A stretch of 64,000 bases of DNA from assembly GCA_947627055.1 (NCBI GenBank), contig CANQUS010000003.1:62001-126000 (forward strand), given 5' to 3'. Source of the stretch: an uncultured Clostridia bacterium. Its GTDB lineage: Bacteria > Bacillota > Clostridia > Oscillospirales > Acutalibacteraceae. How positions within the stretch are numbered: position 1 is the first letter of the stretch; every line of letters begins with the position of its first letter. Below, one piece after another: positions 44,113 through 53,659 of this stretch. Position numbers and translations under genes: made by a program. The notes under the pieces were generated by a model, which saw only the letters and a list, made by a program, of their open reading frames with translations, was not told the DNA's origin and made no database searches.

Positions 44113-45123
44113 TCAATGACTTGCGTCGAGAACGCGTACTTCGTATTTAGAAAGCCTTATATCCTGACGGACTATCGCGTTTATTCCGAGATTTTTTAAG
44201 CGTTCTATGTTTTCTCTCTTTTGACCGATAAAGCGGGAAACAGAGCGAGGATTCACGAAGATCTCAGCCGTACCGCTATGTATACCGTTTTTCTCTAACG
44301 CCTGTACACAGCTGTTATACATTATCTCGCTTTCGCAAAGCTCACGAAAGGCAGGATGGAACGCACCCGCCGCCATACCCTCTCGCAAACTGTCGCTGTC
44401 GTGAAGTCCGAGACGGATAACGTTAATATTTCGTTCCTCAAAAAACATCAATAGCTCAGAACACAGCTTTATTGCATCGTTCAGCGTCTGCGGAGTATAT
44501 TCCTTTGTTTTATACAGATTATAAAGCTCCGTTCCCTTTATGACGACTGTAGGATATATACGAACGGTATCCGGATTGAGAGCGGCGATTTCATATGCGC
44601 TTTCGCGGTCAAGTTCGTCGCTGCTCTTATACAGTCCCGTCATCATCTGCAAGCCTAGAGAAAAGCCTGCCTCGGTTATCATCCTTGAGGAGGTGACGAC
44701 ATCCTTCTTTGTATGTCCTCTCTCGTTTGCGGCGAGGACCTCATCGCTCATACTCTGAGCGCCCAGCTCGATAGCGGTCACTCCGTATCTGTGGAGCGTA
44801 TCAAGTATTTCTCCGTCTATCGCGTCAGGACGTGTCGAAATTCTAATCCCGGCAAATTCTCCCGATTTTACGGACGGAGCCGCCGCCGAAAGCAGGCTCT
44901 CCATATATGCCCTATCTATAGCGGTAAAGCTTCCGCCAAAAAAGGCTATTTCGGCATTTTTTGTATTTTCCTTTAGGTTATTTCTTGCTGTTTCTATCGT
45001 TTCCTCAACGTCACGGACGCAAGGTTGGGTCTGTTGACCCGTTATTTCCCGCTGATTACAAAAGCTGCAATTATGCGGACAACCGTTATGTGGTACAAAA
45101 ATTGCTACATTTGAATGTTTCAA
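44113..45123 (-). CDS. Elp3-like radical SAM protein
   Basis: The iron-sulfur motif CxxxCxxC is 'CPHNCSFC' (residues 14-21), near the N-terminus. 'FFGGSFTAIDRAYMESLL' and 'STRPDAIDGEILDTLHRYGVTAIELGAQSM' follow, as in Elp3-type radical SAM domains. There is no GNAT acetyltransferase domain. The gene lies between rnc and smc, a position conserved in Clostridia. Its substrate is unknown; tRNA or a wall precursor are guesses. The TTG start overlaps the rnc stop by 4 bp, and 32 bp separate it from smc. Confidence 0.88.
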   Translation of the reverse strand: MKHSNVAIFVPHNGCPHNCSFCNQREITGQQTQPCVRDVEETIETARNNLKENTKNAEIAFFGGSFTAIDRAYMESLLSAAAPSVKSGEFAGIRISTRPDAIDGEILDTLHRYGVTAIELGAQSMSDEVLAANERGHTKKDVVTSSRMITEAGFSLGLQMMTGLYKSSDELDRESAYEIAALNPDTVRIYPTVVIKGTELYNLYKTKEYTPQTLNDAIKLCSELLMFFEERNINVIRLGLHDSDSLREGMAAGAFHPAFRELCESEIMYNSCVQALEKNGIHSGTAEIFVNPRSVSRFIGQKRENIERLKNLGINAIVRQDIRLSKYEVRVLDASH

Positions 45124-45818
45124 TATCCCATCAACTCCAACGCTTCTCTCGCTGCCTGCTGTTCAGCTTCCTTTTTGCTTCTGCCGCCGCCCTTGCCGAT
45201 TTTGTTGCTGTTGAGTCTTACCTCAACTGTAAAATGCTTATCATGGTCGGGGCCGCTTTCTCCGACGAGAACATACGATATTTTCTCCTCGGGATTTTTC
45301 TGGATAATTTCCTGCAGCGTCGTTTTGTAGTCCTTAAAGCTGAAGCTGCGCGGGGAATCTATTTCGGGCTTTACAAATCCCATGATAAATTCTGCCGCTC
45401 TCTCCATGCCGCCGTCAAGATAAATTGCGGCGATAAGCGCTTCAAACGCATCGGCAAGTATAGACGGACGTTCGTTTCCGTGAAGGTGAGCCTCGCCGTG
45501 ACTCACCTTCAGAAAATCTCCGAGACGGATCTTTTTAGCAAAGCGTGAAAGCGTTTTCTCGCATACGAGAGCCGCCCTGAGCTTACTCAGATCGCCTTCG
45601 GGATAGTTCGGGCAATTTTTAAAAATATAGTCCGAAACCACTATGCTCAAAACGGAATCCCCGAGAAATTCAAGCCTTTCATTACTTTTATCTCCATATT
45701 TAGATTCATTGGCATATGATGAATGAGTTACGGCTGTTTTTAAGTATTGTTTATTTTTAAAGGTATATCCTATTGTTTCTTCAAGTTCACCCAGTTTATT
45801 GTTCGTGTTAGCAGTCAT
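45120..45818 (-). CDS. rnc: Ribonuclease III
   Basis: RNase III cleaves double-stranded RNA in rRNA processing. The signature is 'NERLEFLGDSVLSIVVSDYIF' (about 41-61). The Mg-binding residues of 'DAFEALIAAIYLDGG' are intact, and a dsRNA-binding domain ('DYKTTLQEIIQK', 'GGGRSKKEAEQQAAREAL') ends it. At 232 residues it is complete. The ribosome site overlaps the plsX stop region. No acyl carrier protein gene lies between plsX and rnc, unlike the order in many Firmicutes. Confidence 0.97.
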   Translation of the reverse strand: MTANTNNKLGELEETIGYTFKNKQYLKTAVTHSSYANESKYGDKSNERLEFLGDSVLSIVVSDYIFKNCPNYPEGDLSKLRAALVCEKTLSRFAKKIRLGDFLKVSHGEAHLHGNERPSILADAFEALIAAIYLDGGMERAAEFIMGFVKPEIDSPRSFSFKDYKTTLQEIIQKNPEEKISYVLVGESGPDHDKHFTVEVRLNSNKIGKGGGRSKKEAEQQAAREALELMGY

Positions 45819-45825
45819 AAATATT

Positions 45826-46830
45826 TCACCCTTCCTTCTTCAGTTCGTCCAGTTCCCTCCGAATCTCACCTATAACATCTTTCTCTGTGTAATCAATTAC
45901 AGATTTTATCGCGCTGATAAATGTATCCGCCTTAGCACTGCCGTGAGTTTTCAGCACGGGTCTTGAGACACCCATAATAGGAGCCGCGCCATAATTATTG
46001 TAGTCCATGTATTCCTTGAGCTGCTTCATATCCTTTAAAACAAGTGAAGCCGCAAATTTATTTTTAAGGTTCTTGGTAAATACTTCTTTGAACTTCTTCA
46101 TAAGCGCCGAGGCAACGCCTTCATACATTTTTACTATGATATTACCAGTAAAGCCGTCAGCGACTATAACATCAGCTGCGTCATGAGGAATATCCCGAGC
46201 TTCAATATTTCCGATAAAGTTTATAGGTGACTGCTTCAAAAGCTCAAACGCCTTATGCTGGAGTTCGCCGCCCTTATGTTCCTCAGTCCCGACATTGGCC
46301 AGACCGACTCTCGGATTTTTGATCCCTCCGATCTTGTCCATATAGACAGAGCCCATTATACCAAACTGCTGGAGCATTTCGGGGCGGCACTCGACGTTTG
46401 CCCCGCTGTCGATGAGGAGGACCTGCCCCTCGACCTTTGGCATGAGCGGTGAAAACGCCGGACGCTTAATGCCCTTGATGCGCTTAACTATCATAGTCGC
46501 GCCCATAATAAGCGCACCACTGTTGCCTGCGGAAAGAAACGCATCCCCTCCTCCGCTTGCGAGCAGCTTTAAACCGACCGCCATGGAGCTTTGATTTTTA
46601 GACTTCATAATATCGCCCGCTTCATCATCCATCGTGATAACGTCGGGAGCGTCCTCTATCATGATCCCTTTAAGCGATATATTGTTATCTGCGGCGTTTT
46701 TTTCGATTATCTCCTTGCTTCCGACAAGTACGATCTCAATGTTATCATACACCTCAAGTGCCTTGACGGAACCCTTTATGACCTCTAAGGGCGCGTTATC
46801 TCCACCGAATGCGTCAATTATAATCCTCAT
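45826..46830 (-). CDS. plsX: Phosphate acyltransferase PlsX
   Basis: PlsX converts acyl-ACP to acyl-phosphate for the first step of phospholipid synthesis. Typical motifs are 'DAFGGDNAPLEVIKG', 'SMAVGLKLLASGGGDAFLSAGNSGALIMGA', 'NVGTEEHKG' and 'VADGFTGNIIVKMYEGVA'. At 334 residues it is normal. The gene lies 8 bp upstream of rnc and 28 bp downstream of trmFO. fapR and fabD are not adjacent. Confidence 0.96.
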   Translation of the reverse strand: MRIIIDAFGGDNAPLEVIKGSVKALEVYDNIEIVLVGSKEIIEKNAADNNISLKGIMIEDAPDVITMDDEAGDIMKSKNQSSMAVGLKLLASGGGDAFLSAGNSGALIMGATMIVKRIKGIKRPAFSPLMPKVEGQVLLIDSGANVECRPEMLQQFGIMGSVYMDKIGGIKNPRVGLANVGTEEHKGGELQHKAFELLKQSPINFIGNIEARDIPHDAADVIVADGFTGNIIVKMYEGVASALMKKFKEVFTKNLKNKFAASLVLKDMKQLKEYMDYNNYGAAPIMGVSRPVLKTHGSAKADTFISAIKSVIDYTEKDVIGEIRRELDELKKEG

Positions 46831-46858
46831 GGCGATATACCGACCTTTCTTTTTATAT

Positions 46859-48157
46859 TTAGTAATTTTTTAACGATTCAAGAGCGCGCCTTGAATATTG
46901 CGAGGCTCTCTCGCGTTTATCCTTGATCCTTTGTTTTAGCGGTGGGAGAATACCCAAGTTCGCACCCATCGGCTGAAAATTGCTGATCGTTTCGTCCGCA
47001 ATATATCGAGAAAGCGCGCCTGTCATGGTTTCGGCAGGCAGCGTGAGCGTTTCTTCATTTCGTATTCTCCTGACAGCGTTTATCCCCGCGACAAGTCCGC
47101 TCGCGCCTGACTCCATATAGCCCTCAACTCCCGTTATCTGACCCGCGAAAAAAATATTTGCATTTGCTTTCAGCGAAAAATCGGAATTGAGTACCCTCGG
47201 TGAATCAAGAAATGTATTCCTGTGCATAACACCGAAGCGCACAAAATCCGCATTATGCAGAGCTGGGATCATTGAGAAAACTCTCCTCTGCTCCGGAAAT
47301 TTAAGATTTGTCTGAAAGCCTACGAGATTATACATCGTTCTGTGCGCGTTTTCTGTCCTTAATTGCAGAACAGCCCACGGTCTGTGACCCGTTTTGGGGT
47401 CGCGAAGTCCCACAGGCTTCATAGGTCCGAAACGCAGTGTATCATGACCGCGCTGCGCGAGTATCTCGACAGGCATACAGCCTTCATAAACCTTGGGATT
47501 CTGAACGTCAACACCGTGAAGAGGCGCACGCTCCGCCGAAACAAGAGCTTCATAAAAAGCCTCGTATTCATCCTTGTTCATCGGGCAGTTAATATAAGCA
47601 TCGTCACCGCCTTTATCATAACGTGAGGCGCGGAACGCATACTCCATATCAACACTTTCGGCGGAAACTATCGGAGCCGCCGCGTCAAAAAAGCTCAACG
47701 CGCCGCCGCACAGCCTTTGTATTTCAGCAGACAGCGCTTCACTCGCAAGAGGTCCTGCCGCGATAACCGTAACAGCATCGCCCGGGATCTCCGTGATCTC
47801 GCGCTCAATAATCTCTATCAGCGGATCGTTTCTTATCGCATATGTTACCATAGCTGAAAATTTATCTCTGTCAACGGCAAGCGCACCGCCGGCAGGGACG
47901 GCACACTTATCAGCACAGCACATAAGGAGAGAATCAAGCCTGCGCATTTCCTCCTTTAAAAGTCCCGCTGCGCTCTCTATCCTTGACGCCTTAAATGAAT
48001 TTGAGCATATAAGCTCGCAGAACAGGTCGCTTTTATGCGCGGGGGTTTTCTTTGTTGGCTTCATCTCGAAAAGGCGAACGTTCACCCCGCGTTTCGCGAT
48101 CTGATATGCACATTCGCAGCCCGCGAGCCCCGCGCCTATCACATTTATATATCGCAT
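46859..48157 (-). CDS. trmFO: Methylenetetrahydrofolate-tRNA-(uracil-5-)-methyltransferase TrmFO
   Basis: TrmFO makes ribothymidine at position 54 of tRNA using folate and FAD. The N-terminal dinucleotide motif is 'VIGAGLAGCECAYQIAKRG' (5-23), with 'ELICSNSFKA', 'GPLASEALS' and 'FFAGQITGVEGYMESGASGLVAGINA' downstream. At 432 residues it is complete. The topA-trmFO pair is conserved in Firmicutes. Confidence 0.96.
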   Translation of the reverse strand: MRYINVIGAGLAGCECAYQIAKRGVNVRLFEMKPTKKTPAHKSDLFCELICSNSFKASRIESAAGLLKEEMRRLDSLLMCCADKCAVPAGGALAVDRDKFSAMVTYAIRNDPLIEIIEREITEIPGDAVTVIAAGPLASEALSAEIQRLCGGALSFFDAAAPIVSAESVDMEYAFRASRYDKGGDDAYINCPMNKDEYEAFYEALVSAERAPLHGVDVQNPKVYEGCMPVEILAQRGHDTLRFGPMKPVGLRDPKTGHRPWAVLQLRTENAHRTMYNLVGFQTNLKFPEQRRVFSMIPALHNADFVRFGVMHRNTFLDSPRVLNSDFSLKANANIFFAGQITGVEGYMESGASGLVAGINAVRRIRNEETLTLPAETMTGALSRYIADETISNFQPMGANLGILPPLKQRIKDKRERASQYSRRALESLKNY

Positions 48158-48177
48158 ACGTCCCCTCTCAGCAAAGT

Positions 48178-50295
48178 TTATTCTTCTTCATATTCCTTCT
48201 CAAAGCTACAACCATCAGTCTGACAAAACAGCTTTGGCTTTTTGCCGGCTTTCTTGTAGAGGATCTCTCCGCAATGCGGACATTTCTCGGTCGTAGGCAT
48301 ATACCACGAAACGAAATCACAGTCGGGGTACTTCTCACAGCCGTAGAACACTCTGCCGCGCTTTGATTTTTTAACTATTACTTCGCCGCCGCACTTAGGA
48401 CACGGCACACCCGCCTTTACAACGAATTTTTTAATGTTTTTACATTCGGGATAGCCGGGACAGGCGATAAACTTACCATAGCGTCCGAACTTGACGATCA
48501 TCTGTCTGCCGCACTGCTCGCAAACAATATCGGTCTTATCCTGCTCAAGCTCTATCTTTACTCCTTCCATTTCTTCCTTTGCTTTTTTTAGCGTCTTATC
48601 AAAGTCGCTGTAGAAATTTTCCAAAAGCTCGTGCCACTCGCACTTGCCCTCCTCTACCGTATCAAGGTCGCTTTCCATCTGAGCCGTAAATCTTACGTTT
48701 ACAATTTTCGGAAAGCGTTCCTTCATCAGCTTTGTTGAGACCTCGCCCAACTCTGTCGGTATAAGCGTTTTTGATTCACGCTTAACATATTCTCTTGAGG
48801 TTATGGTTGAAATCGTTGCGGCATATGTTGACGGTCTGCCGATCCCGTATTCCTCAAGCGCCTTGATAAGTGACGCCTCAGTATACCTCGGCGGCGGCTG
48901 TGTAAAGTGCTGATTAGGAGTCAGCGCCTTTACACGAAGCTCTGTTCCCTCCTTCAGCGCCGGAAGCTGCTGTTCGCTCTCCTCGGCTGTATCCTTGCCC
49001 TCGACATATAAAACCGTAAAGCCGTCGAAGTCCACCATATAGCCTGACGCCTTAAATATATACTTTCCCGCGATAATATCAGCAGATGTTGTTTTTTGAA
49101 TACAATCTGACATCTGGCAGGCGATAAAGCGCTCCCAGATTATTTTATACAACTTGAACTGCTCGGCGGTAAGGCTGTTCTTGACCTTATCGGGTGAAAG
49201 CTCTATCATAGTCGGACGAATTGCCTCATGGCCGTCCTGAGCGTTCGAACGTGACTTATACCTTCTCGGCTCGGCGGGAAGATATTTTTCTCCCCATCTT
49301 TTAAGAATATATTCACGAGCGCCGTTTAAAGCGTCATCGGAAAGACGCAGAGAGTCGGTTCTCATGTATGTTATCAAGCCGACTGCTCCCATACCCTCTA
49401 TCTCGACACCCTCGTAAAGCTCCTGCGCTATGCGCATAGTACGTTTAGCTTGAAAACCGAGCTTCCTTGAGCATTCCTGCTGGAGCGTAGACGTTATAAA
49501 CGGCGGCGCTGGTTTTCTCGTTCTTCTGCCGTGTTTTACCTTACCGACCGTAAAGGTTTCGTTTCCAAGCTCCGAGAGGATCTCATTCGCGCGCTGCTCG
49601 CTTCTTACATCAATTTTAATGCTGCTGTTTTTCTCCTTAACGCGGAGAGTGCCGTCCTCGTTGTCATACAGGGACGCGGGAAAGGCCCTGCGTTCGCCTT
49701 TCGGGATCAGCTTTGCGTCGATAGACCAGTATTCCTCGGGCTTAAACGCGCGGATCTCATCCTCACGATCAACAATGATCCTGAGAGCAACAGACTGAAC
49801 GCGTCCCGCAGATAATCCGCGTCTTATCTTCTGTGCAAGAAACGGGCTTAGCTTATATCCTACAAGCCTGTCAAGGATACGCCTCGCCTGCTGCGCATTA
49901 ACAAGATCTATATCTATACAGCGCGGGTTTGCCATTCCGTTAGTCACGCCTGTTTTTGTAATTTCGTTAAATGTAACTCTGTTTTTTTTATCAAGCGGCA
50001 GGTCAAGAAGATACGCGAGATGCCATGAGATCGCCTCTCCCTCACGATCGGGGTCGGTTGCGAGGAATATCTGATCGCTCTTTGATGCTTTCTTTTTAAG
50101 CTCCTCGGCAAGCTCCTCCTTACCCTTTATTATATCATACTTAGGCTTAAAGCCATGCTTTATATCTACACTTAAACGCTTTTCCGGCAGGTCGCGTATA
50201 TGTCCCATAGACGCTACGACCTCATAGCCGGATCCGAGATATTTCTTGATAGTCTTAGCCTTTGCGGGCGACTCGACTATTACAAGCTTTGACAA
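48178..50295 (-). CDS. topA: DNA topoisomerase I
   Basis: This type IA topoisomerase relaxes negative supercoils. The Toprim domain starts 'SKLVIVESPAKAKTIKKYLG' with 'DPDREGEAISWHL'. The active-site Tyr lies in 'YMRTDSLRLS' (about residue 310). Three C-terminal zinc ribbons follow ('CEQCGRQMIV', 'CPKCGGEVIV', 'CPHCGEILYK'). The track start (ATG ATG) abuts the ribosome site GGAGG; the TTG at 50295 has proper 9-nt spacing and gives the canonical N-terminus 'MSKLVIVESPAK', 705 residues. Confidence 0.97.
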   Translation of the reverse strand: MSKLVIVESPAKAKTIKKYLGSGYEVVASMGHIRDLPEKRLSVDIKHGFKPKYDIIKGKEELAEELKKKASKSDQIFLATDPDREGEAISWHLAYLLDLPLDKKNRVTFNEITKTGVTNGMANPRCIDIDLVNAQQARRILDRLVGYKLSPFLAQKIRRGLSAGRVQSVALRIIVDREDEIRAFKPEEYWSIDAKLIPKGERRAFPASLYDNEDGTLRVKEKNSSIKIDVRSEQRANEILSELGNETFTVGKVKHGRRTRKPAPPFITSTLQQECSRKLGFQAKRTMRIAQELYEGVEIEGMGAVGLITYMRTDSLRLSDDALNGAREYILKRWGEKYLPAEPRRYKSRSNAQDGHEAIRPTMIELSPDKVKNSLTAEQFKLYKIIWERFIACQMSDCIQKTTSADIIAGKYIFKASGYMVDFDGFTVLYVEGKDTAEESEQQLPALKEGTELRVKALTPNQHFTQPPPRYTEASLIKALEEYGIGRPSTYAATISTITSREYVKRESKTLIPTELGEVSTKLMKERFPKIVNVRFTAQMESDLDTVEEGKCEWHELLENFYSDFDKTLKKAKEEMEGVKIELEQDKTDIVCEQCGRQMIVKFGRYGKFIACPGYPECKNIKKFVVKAGVPCPKCGGEVIVKKSKRGRVFYGCEKYPDCDFVSWYMPTTEKCPHCGEILYKKAGKKPKLFCQTDGCSFEKEYEEE

Positions 50296-50320
50296 TCTCA
50301 TCATCCTCCGTTTATTTAAA

Positions 50321-51559
50321 TTACTTCAATATATATTTACCGCCGACGACAGATTCAATATATCCGAAAATCTCAAGCTCTGTAAGAGCGGAAAGAAGTA
50401 TATTTATAGGTATACCCGTTTTTTCGGAAATATGATCCGTTGTCACCGGGACGTCACTGATCACCTTTAATACTTTGAGCGACTGCTCGGATAAATCGGC
50501 AGGATACTCTCTCTCTTTTTCCGATGCGATTGAACCGACGTCGATTTTGTCAGTTATGTCAAGACTAACAGAAGCTGTTTTTTCATGCTCCGCAGCAGTA
50601 TTTTCACTGACGGATGAACGTTCATCGAGATCCTCTCTGAAAATCTCATTTGTACGACCATGTATAGGGTAAGTCAGCTTATGCTTGTTTAAATCATACC
50701 AATCTACAAGGTCATCCGCATCTATCGCCGCTGAAAAACCTTTCCTGAGAAGATTGTTCGAGCCTTTGTTTTCATTAGAAAAAATGCTTCCCGGAACGGC
50801 AAATAATTTTCTGCCCTCCCTGACAGCATCCTTGGCAGTAATCAACGCGCCGCTCCTCTCCCCCGCCTGAACGACAAGGGTACAGTCCGAAAACCCGCAT
50901 ATGATCCTGTTTCTGAGCGGAAAATTTTGACTTACGGGAGGATAGCCCGGAGGAAACTCCGAAATAACAGCGCCGCTTTCCGAAATTTTTTCTCTCATAG
51001 CGGCGTTATCCGCAAGGTAATTATAGTCGATACCACAGCCGAGAACACATACGGTCGTCCCGAGAGCCTTGAGCGCGCCCATATGCGATGCACTGTCAAT
51101 GCCTAACGCTCCGCCGCTTACAACGACCGCTCCGCCGCTCGCAAGAGAATACGCAAAGTTATTTGCGGCGGTCAAGCCCTGACTCGTTGCTTCTCTCGAG
51201 CCGACCATGGCGACAGAAAATTTATCGTCAATCCCCGGCATTTTGCCGTTTACATATAACACGCACGGCGGTGAGGTTATCGAGCGAAGCTTTTTTGAGA
51301 AAAGTGCATCATCATATGTGATAATATCATAGCCGAGCTTGCGGCAATCGTCAAGAATTTTTTCCGCTCGAATGAGATCCTTTGAATTTAATTTATCTAT
51401 CGTTTTACGCGTAAAGCAGTCACATATCAGATAATCGTATTCGGAGGCATTATAAAATTCTTCTGCTGTATGAAAATATTCCATTCCCGCTTTAAAGCTC
51501 TTGTTATTAGCGCCAAAAACACATTGCAGCCACAACCAATATATTATATCATCCCTCAA
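50321..51559 (-). CDS. dprA: DNA processing protein DprA (Smf)
   Basis: DprA binds single-stranded DNA and loads RecA in natural transformation. The Rossmann-like core has 'VAMVGSREATSQGLTAANNFAYSLASGGAVVVSGGALGIDSASHMGAL', 'FPLRNRIICGFSDCTLVVQAGERSGALITA', and a C-terminal winged helix ('ISEKTGIPINILLSALTELEIFGYIE'). An N-terminal HhH-like region is present (1-80). The start is TTG, preceded by GGAGGA. Other competence genes are not in the window, but dprA is nearly universal in Clostridia. Confidence 0.96.
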   Translation of the reverse strand: MRDDIIYWLWLQCVFGANNKSFKAGMEYFHTAEEFYNASEYDYLICDCFTRKTIDKLNSKDLIRAEKILDDCRKLGYDIITYDDALFSKKLRSITSPPCVLYVNGKMPGIDDKFSVAMVGSREATSQGLTAANNFAYSLASGGAVVVSGGALGIDSASHMGALKALGTTVCVLGCGIDYNYLADNAAMREKISESGAVISEFPPGYPPVSQNFPLRNRIICGFSDCTLVVQAGERSGALITAKDAVREGRKLFAVPGSIFSNENKGSNNLLRKGFSAAIDADDLVDWYDLNKHKLTYPIHGRTNEIFREDLDERSSVSENTAAEHEKTASVSLDITDKIDVGSIASEKEREYPADLSEQSLKVLKVISDVPVTTDHISEKTGIPINILLSALTELEIFGYIESVVGGKYILK

Positions 51560-51584
51560 GAATATTCCTCCATACAGTGAAAAA

Positions 51585-52367
51585 TCACTTGTTTCTGATG
51601 AGTTCCCACATCAGAATCGCCGCAGCGGCAGAAGCGTTCAGAGATTCGGCTCTCCCGCCCATCGGTATTTTCACGCGGCACATACACGCATCTATTGCCG
51701 CGTCAGTTAAGCCTGCTCCCTCATTTCCGATAAGAATGATACCGCTTTTGAAATTTGCCTCCGTTACGGAAACGGCATCTCTCGGAGTAGACGCATATGT
51801 TTTTATGCCCCGACAAGTCATTTCTCCGATAAACTCGGGGAAATTCTCCGCTATACAGAAGTTGAGCCTGAATACGGCGCCCATGCTTCCCCTTGAAGCC
51901 TTTGGAGAATATATATCACAGCAGCCGCCCGATAGAATAACGCCGTCAAGTCCGAGAGCCTCGGCTGTTCTCAGTATTGTTCCGAGATTGGACGGGTCGC
52001 TGATATTTTCGAGGGCGACATATCGCCCCATGCTCTCTATTTTATCAAGTAAAACGCTTTTGTCAAGCATGGAAATCAAACATAGAAGTCCCTGCGGCGA
52101 TTTTGTATCGGAAATTTTCAAGAAAATATCGGGGCTTACCTCTATTTTTTCACATCCCGTATCCGATATCAGCTTGAAATCATCCGAATATTTTTCCCTT
52201 GCCTGTAATGTATAAATCAGCTTTTCTATTTTAGCACCTGAAAGTACCGCGTCACGGCAAAGCCTGACTCCCTCAGCACTGAAAAGAGAGCGTTCACGTC
52301 TGTATTTGGCGCTTTTCTGCAGCTTTATAATTTCTTTAATTGTCGGATTGTCCCTGCTCGTGATCAT
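51585..52367 (-). CDS. TrmH/SpoU-family RNA methyltransferase
   Basis: The SPOUT knot is visible in 'YVALENISDPSNLGTILRTAEALGLDGVILSGGCCDIYSPKASRGSMGAVFRLNF' and the C-terminal 'GIILIGNEGAGLTDA', 'RVKIPMGGRAESLNASAAAAILMWEL'. The N-terminal substrate-binding domain spans residues 1-95. These enzymes 2'-O-methylate a 23S rRNA or tRNA ribose; the target cannot be told. It lies between the rplT terminator and dprA, so it probably begins the transcription unit with dprA. Confidence 0.92.
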   Translation of the reverse strand: MITSRDNPTIKEIIKLQKSAKYRRERSLFSAEGVRLCRDAVLSGAKIEKLIYTLQAREKYSDDFKLISDTGCEKIEVSPDIFLKISDTKSPQGLLCLISMLDKSVLLDKIESMGRYVALENISDPSNLGTILRTAEALGLDGVILSGGCCDIYSPKASRGSMGAVFRLNFCIAENFPEFIGEMTCRGIKTYASTPRDAVSVTEANFKSGIILIGNEGAGLTDAAIDACMCRVKIPMGGRAESLNASAAAAILMWELIRNK

Positions 52368-52404
52368 TCTTATGCTATTCCCCTGTCTGAAAACCTTCAG
52401 TAAT

Positions 52405-52437
52405 TAAAAAGCGCCGCAGACAATATGTCCCGGCGCG
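52405..52437 (-). terminator. Terminator after rplT
   Basis: On the minus strand GCGCCG (52436-52431) pairs with CGGCGC (52416-52411) and is followed by TTTTT. It ends the infC-rpmI-rplT operon before the rRNA methyltransferase gene. Confidence 0.9.
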
Positions 52438-52448
52438 GTTTTATAAAA

Positions 52449-52802
52449 TTATAACGCTGCCTTTGCCTTCTCAACAAGCGCTTTAAAAGCCTCAGGATCA
52501 GCGATAGCGATCTCGGAAAGAACCTTTCTGTTGAGCGTGATGCCAGCCTTTTTAAGACCGTTGATGAACGTAGAGTAGTTGACTCCGTTTGCGCGGCAGC
52601 CTGCAGAAATACGAGTTATCCAGAGCTTTCTGAAGTCTCTCTTGCGCTGCTTGCGTCCGATATAGGCGTAATTGCCGCTCTTCATTACGGCTTCCTTAGC
52701 CATCTTAAAATGCTTGCTCCTTGCGCCCCAGTAGCCGCGGGCTAGCTTAAGTGTCTTTTTTCTTCTTTTGCGTGTTGCTAACGCACCCTTTACTCGTGCC
52801 AT
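52449..52802 (-). CDS. rplT: 50S ribosomal protein L20
   Basis: The protein starts '[34 protein letters not shown]' and ends '[23 protein letters not shown]'. The length of 117 is usual. L20 binds 23S rRNA early in 50S assembly and in other bacteria represses the infC-rpmI-rplT operon through its leader. GGAGG precedes its ATG. Confidence 0.98.
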   Translation of the reverse strand: MARVKGALATRKRRKKTLKLARGYWGARSKHFKMAKEAVMKSGNYAYIGRKQRKRDFRKLWITRISAGCRANGVNYSTFINGLKKAGITLNRKVLSEIAIADPEAFKALVEKAKAAL

Positions 52803-52850
52803 TTATATATACCTCCGTTATTTGTTAAGTAGCTTTCCAAATATATCGAC

Positions 52851-53048
52851 TTATTTGTAAGGGATAAGCCTCTTAATCTGAGCTGTATTTGTCTTATCGA
52901 CAACAGCCGTTTTTCTGAGACCTCTCTTGCGCTTAGTTGTTTTCTTGTTCAGGATGTGGCTCTTGTTTGCATGAGCGCGGATGACCTTGCCGCTCTTAGA
53001 GAGTTTAAAGCGTTTTTTTGCTCCACTGTGTGTTTTGATTTTGGGCAT
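52851..53048 (-). CDS. rpmI: 50S ribosomal protein L35
   Basis: A 65-residue very basic protein: 'PKIKTHSGAKKRFKLSKSGKVIRAHANKSHILNKKTTKRKRGLRK' is the family sequence. AAGGAGGAG precedes the ATG. It lies between infC and rplT, the universal order. Confidence 0.98.
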   Translation of the reverse strand: MPKIKTHSGAKKRFKLSKSGKVIRAHANKSHILNKKTTKRKRGLRKTAVVDKTNTAQIKRLIPYK

Positions 53049-53117
53049 TTTATTGCTCCTCCTTATTGTTATGTTTCACTTCCCGCAGGGGAAGTAAGAT
53101 TTCGTTTTAATGTCAAG

Positions 53118-53633
53118 TTATTTTGTCTTGGGGCTTAGGAACATAAGCATATTGCGTCCCTCAAGCTTTGCAGGCTTTTCTATATTTGCAAATTCTGCAC
53201 AAGCCTCCGCAAATTTACTCATTACATCAAGTCCCAACTCCGGATGACCCATTTCTCTGCCACGGAAGCGAATAGATACCTTTATCTTATTCCCGCCTTT
53301 GATAAAACGTTCCGCATGAGAAAGCTTCGTGTTAAAATCATGCGTGTCGATATTAAGCGAAAGACGGATCTCCTTAATATCAACAACGTGCTGATTCTTT
53401 CTTGCTTCCTTTTCACGTTTAGCCTGCTCAAAGCGATATTTTCCGTAGTCCATGATCTTGCACACGGGCGGTTTAGCCTGTGGGGCTATCTTGACAAGGT
53501 CAAGATTCATGCTCTCCGCCTTTTCCAATGCCTGAGAAAGAGACATTATTCCGAGCTGTTCACCGTCAGAACCTATAACGCGCAGTTCCTTGTCACGAAT
53601 TTCTTCGTTGATCTGAAGTTCTTGTCTGCCTAT
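53118..53633 (-). CDS. infC: Translation initiation factor IF-3
   Basis: IF-3 prevents premature 50S joining and rejects wrong start codons. The N-terminal domain begins 'QELQINEEIRDKELRVIG', and the C-terminal domain has 'IKEIRLSLNIDTHDFNTKLSHAERFI' and 'IRFRGREMGHPELGLDVM'. The protein would be 171 residues from an ATA codon at 53633, 7 nt after a strong GGAGGTG; no ATG/GTG/TTG with proper spacing exists. The track's start at 53678 is a GTG upstream with no ribosome site. Rare start codons in infC are known and let IF-3 limit its own synthesis. Confidence 0.96.
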   Translation of the reverse strand: MGRQELQINEEIRDKELRVIGSDGEQLGIMSLSQALEKAESMNLDLVKIAPQAKPPVCKIMDYGKYRFEQAKREKEARKNQHVVDIKEIRLSLNIDTHDFNTKLSHAERFIKGGNKIKVSIRFRGREMGHPELGLDVMSKFAEACAEFANIEKPAKLEGRNMLMFLSPKTK

Positions 53634-53659
53634 GTTAAAGCACCTCCATATATAACTGT

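Noticed and set aside
44961-45548. 195-aa plus-strand ORF
   Set aside because: Antisense to rnc and the radical SAM gene; shadow frame.
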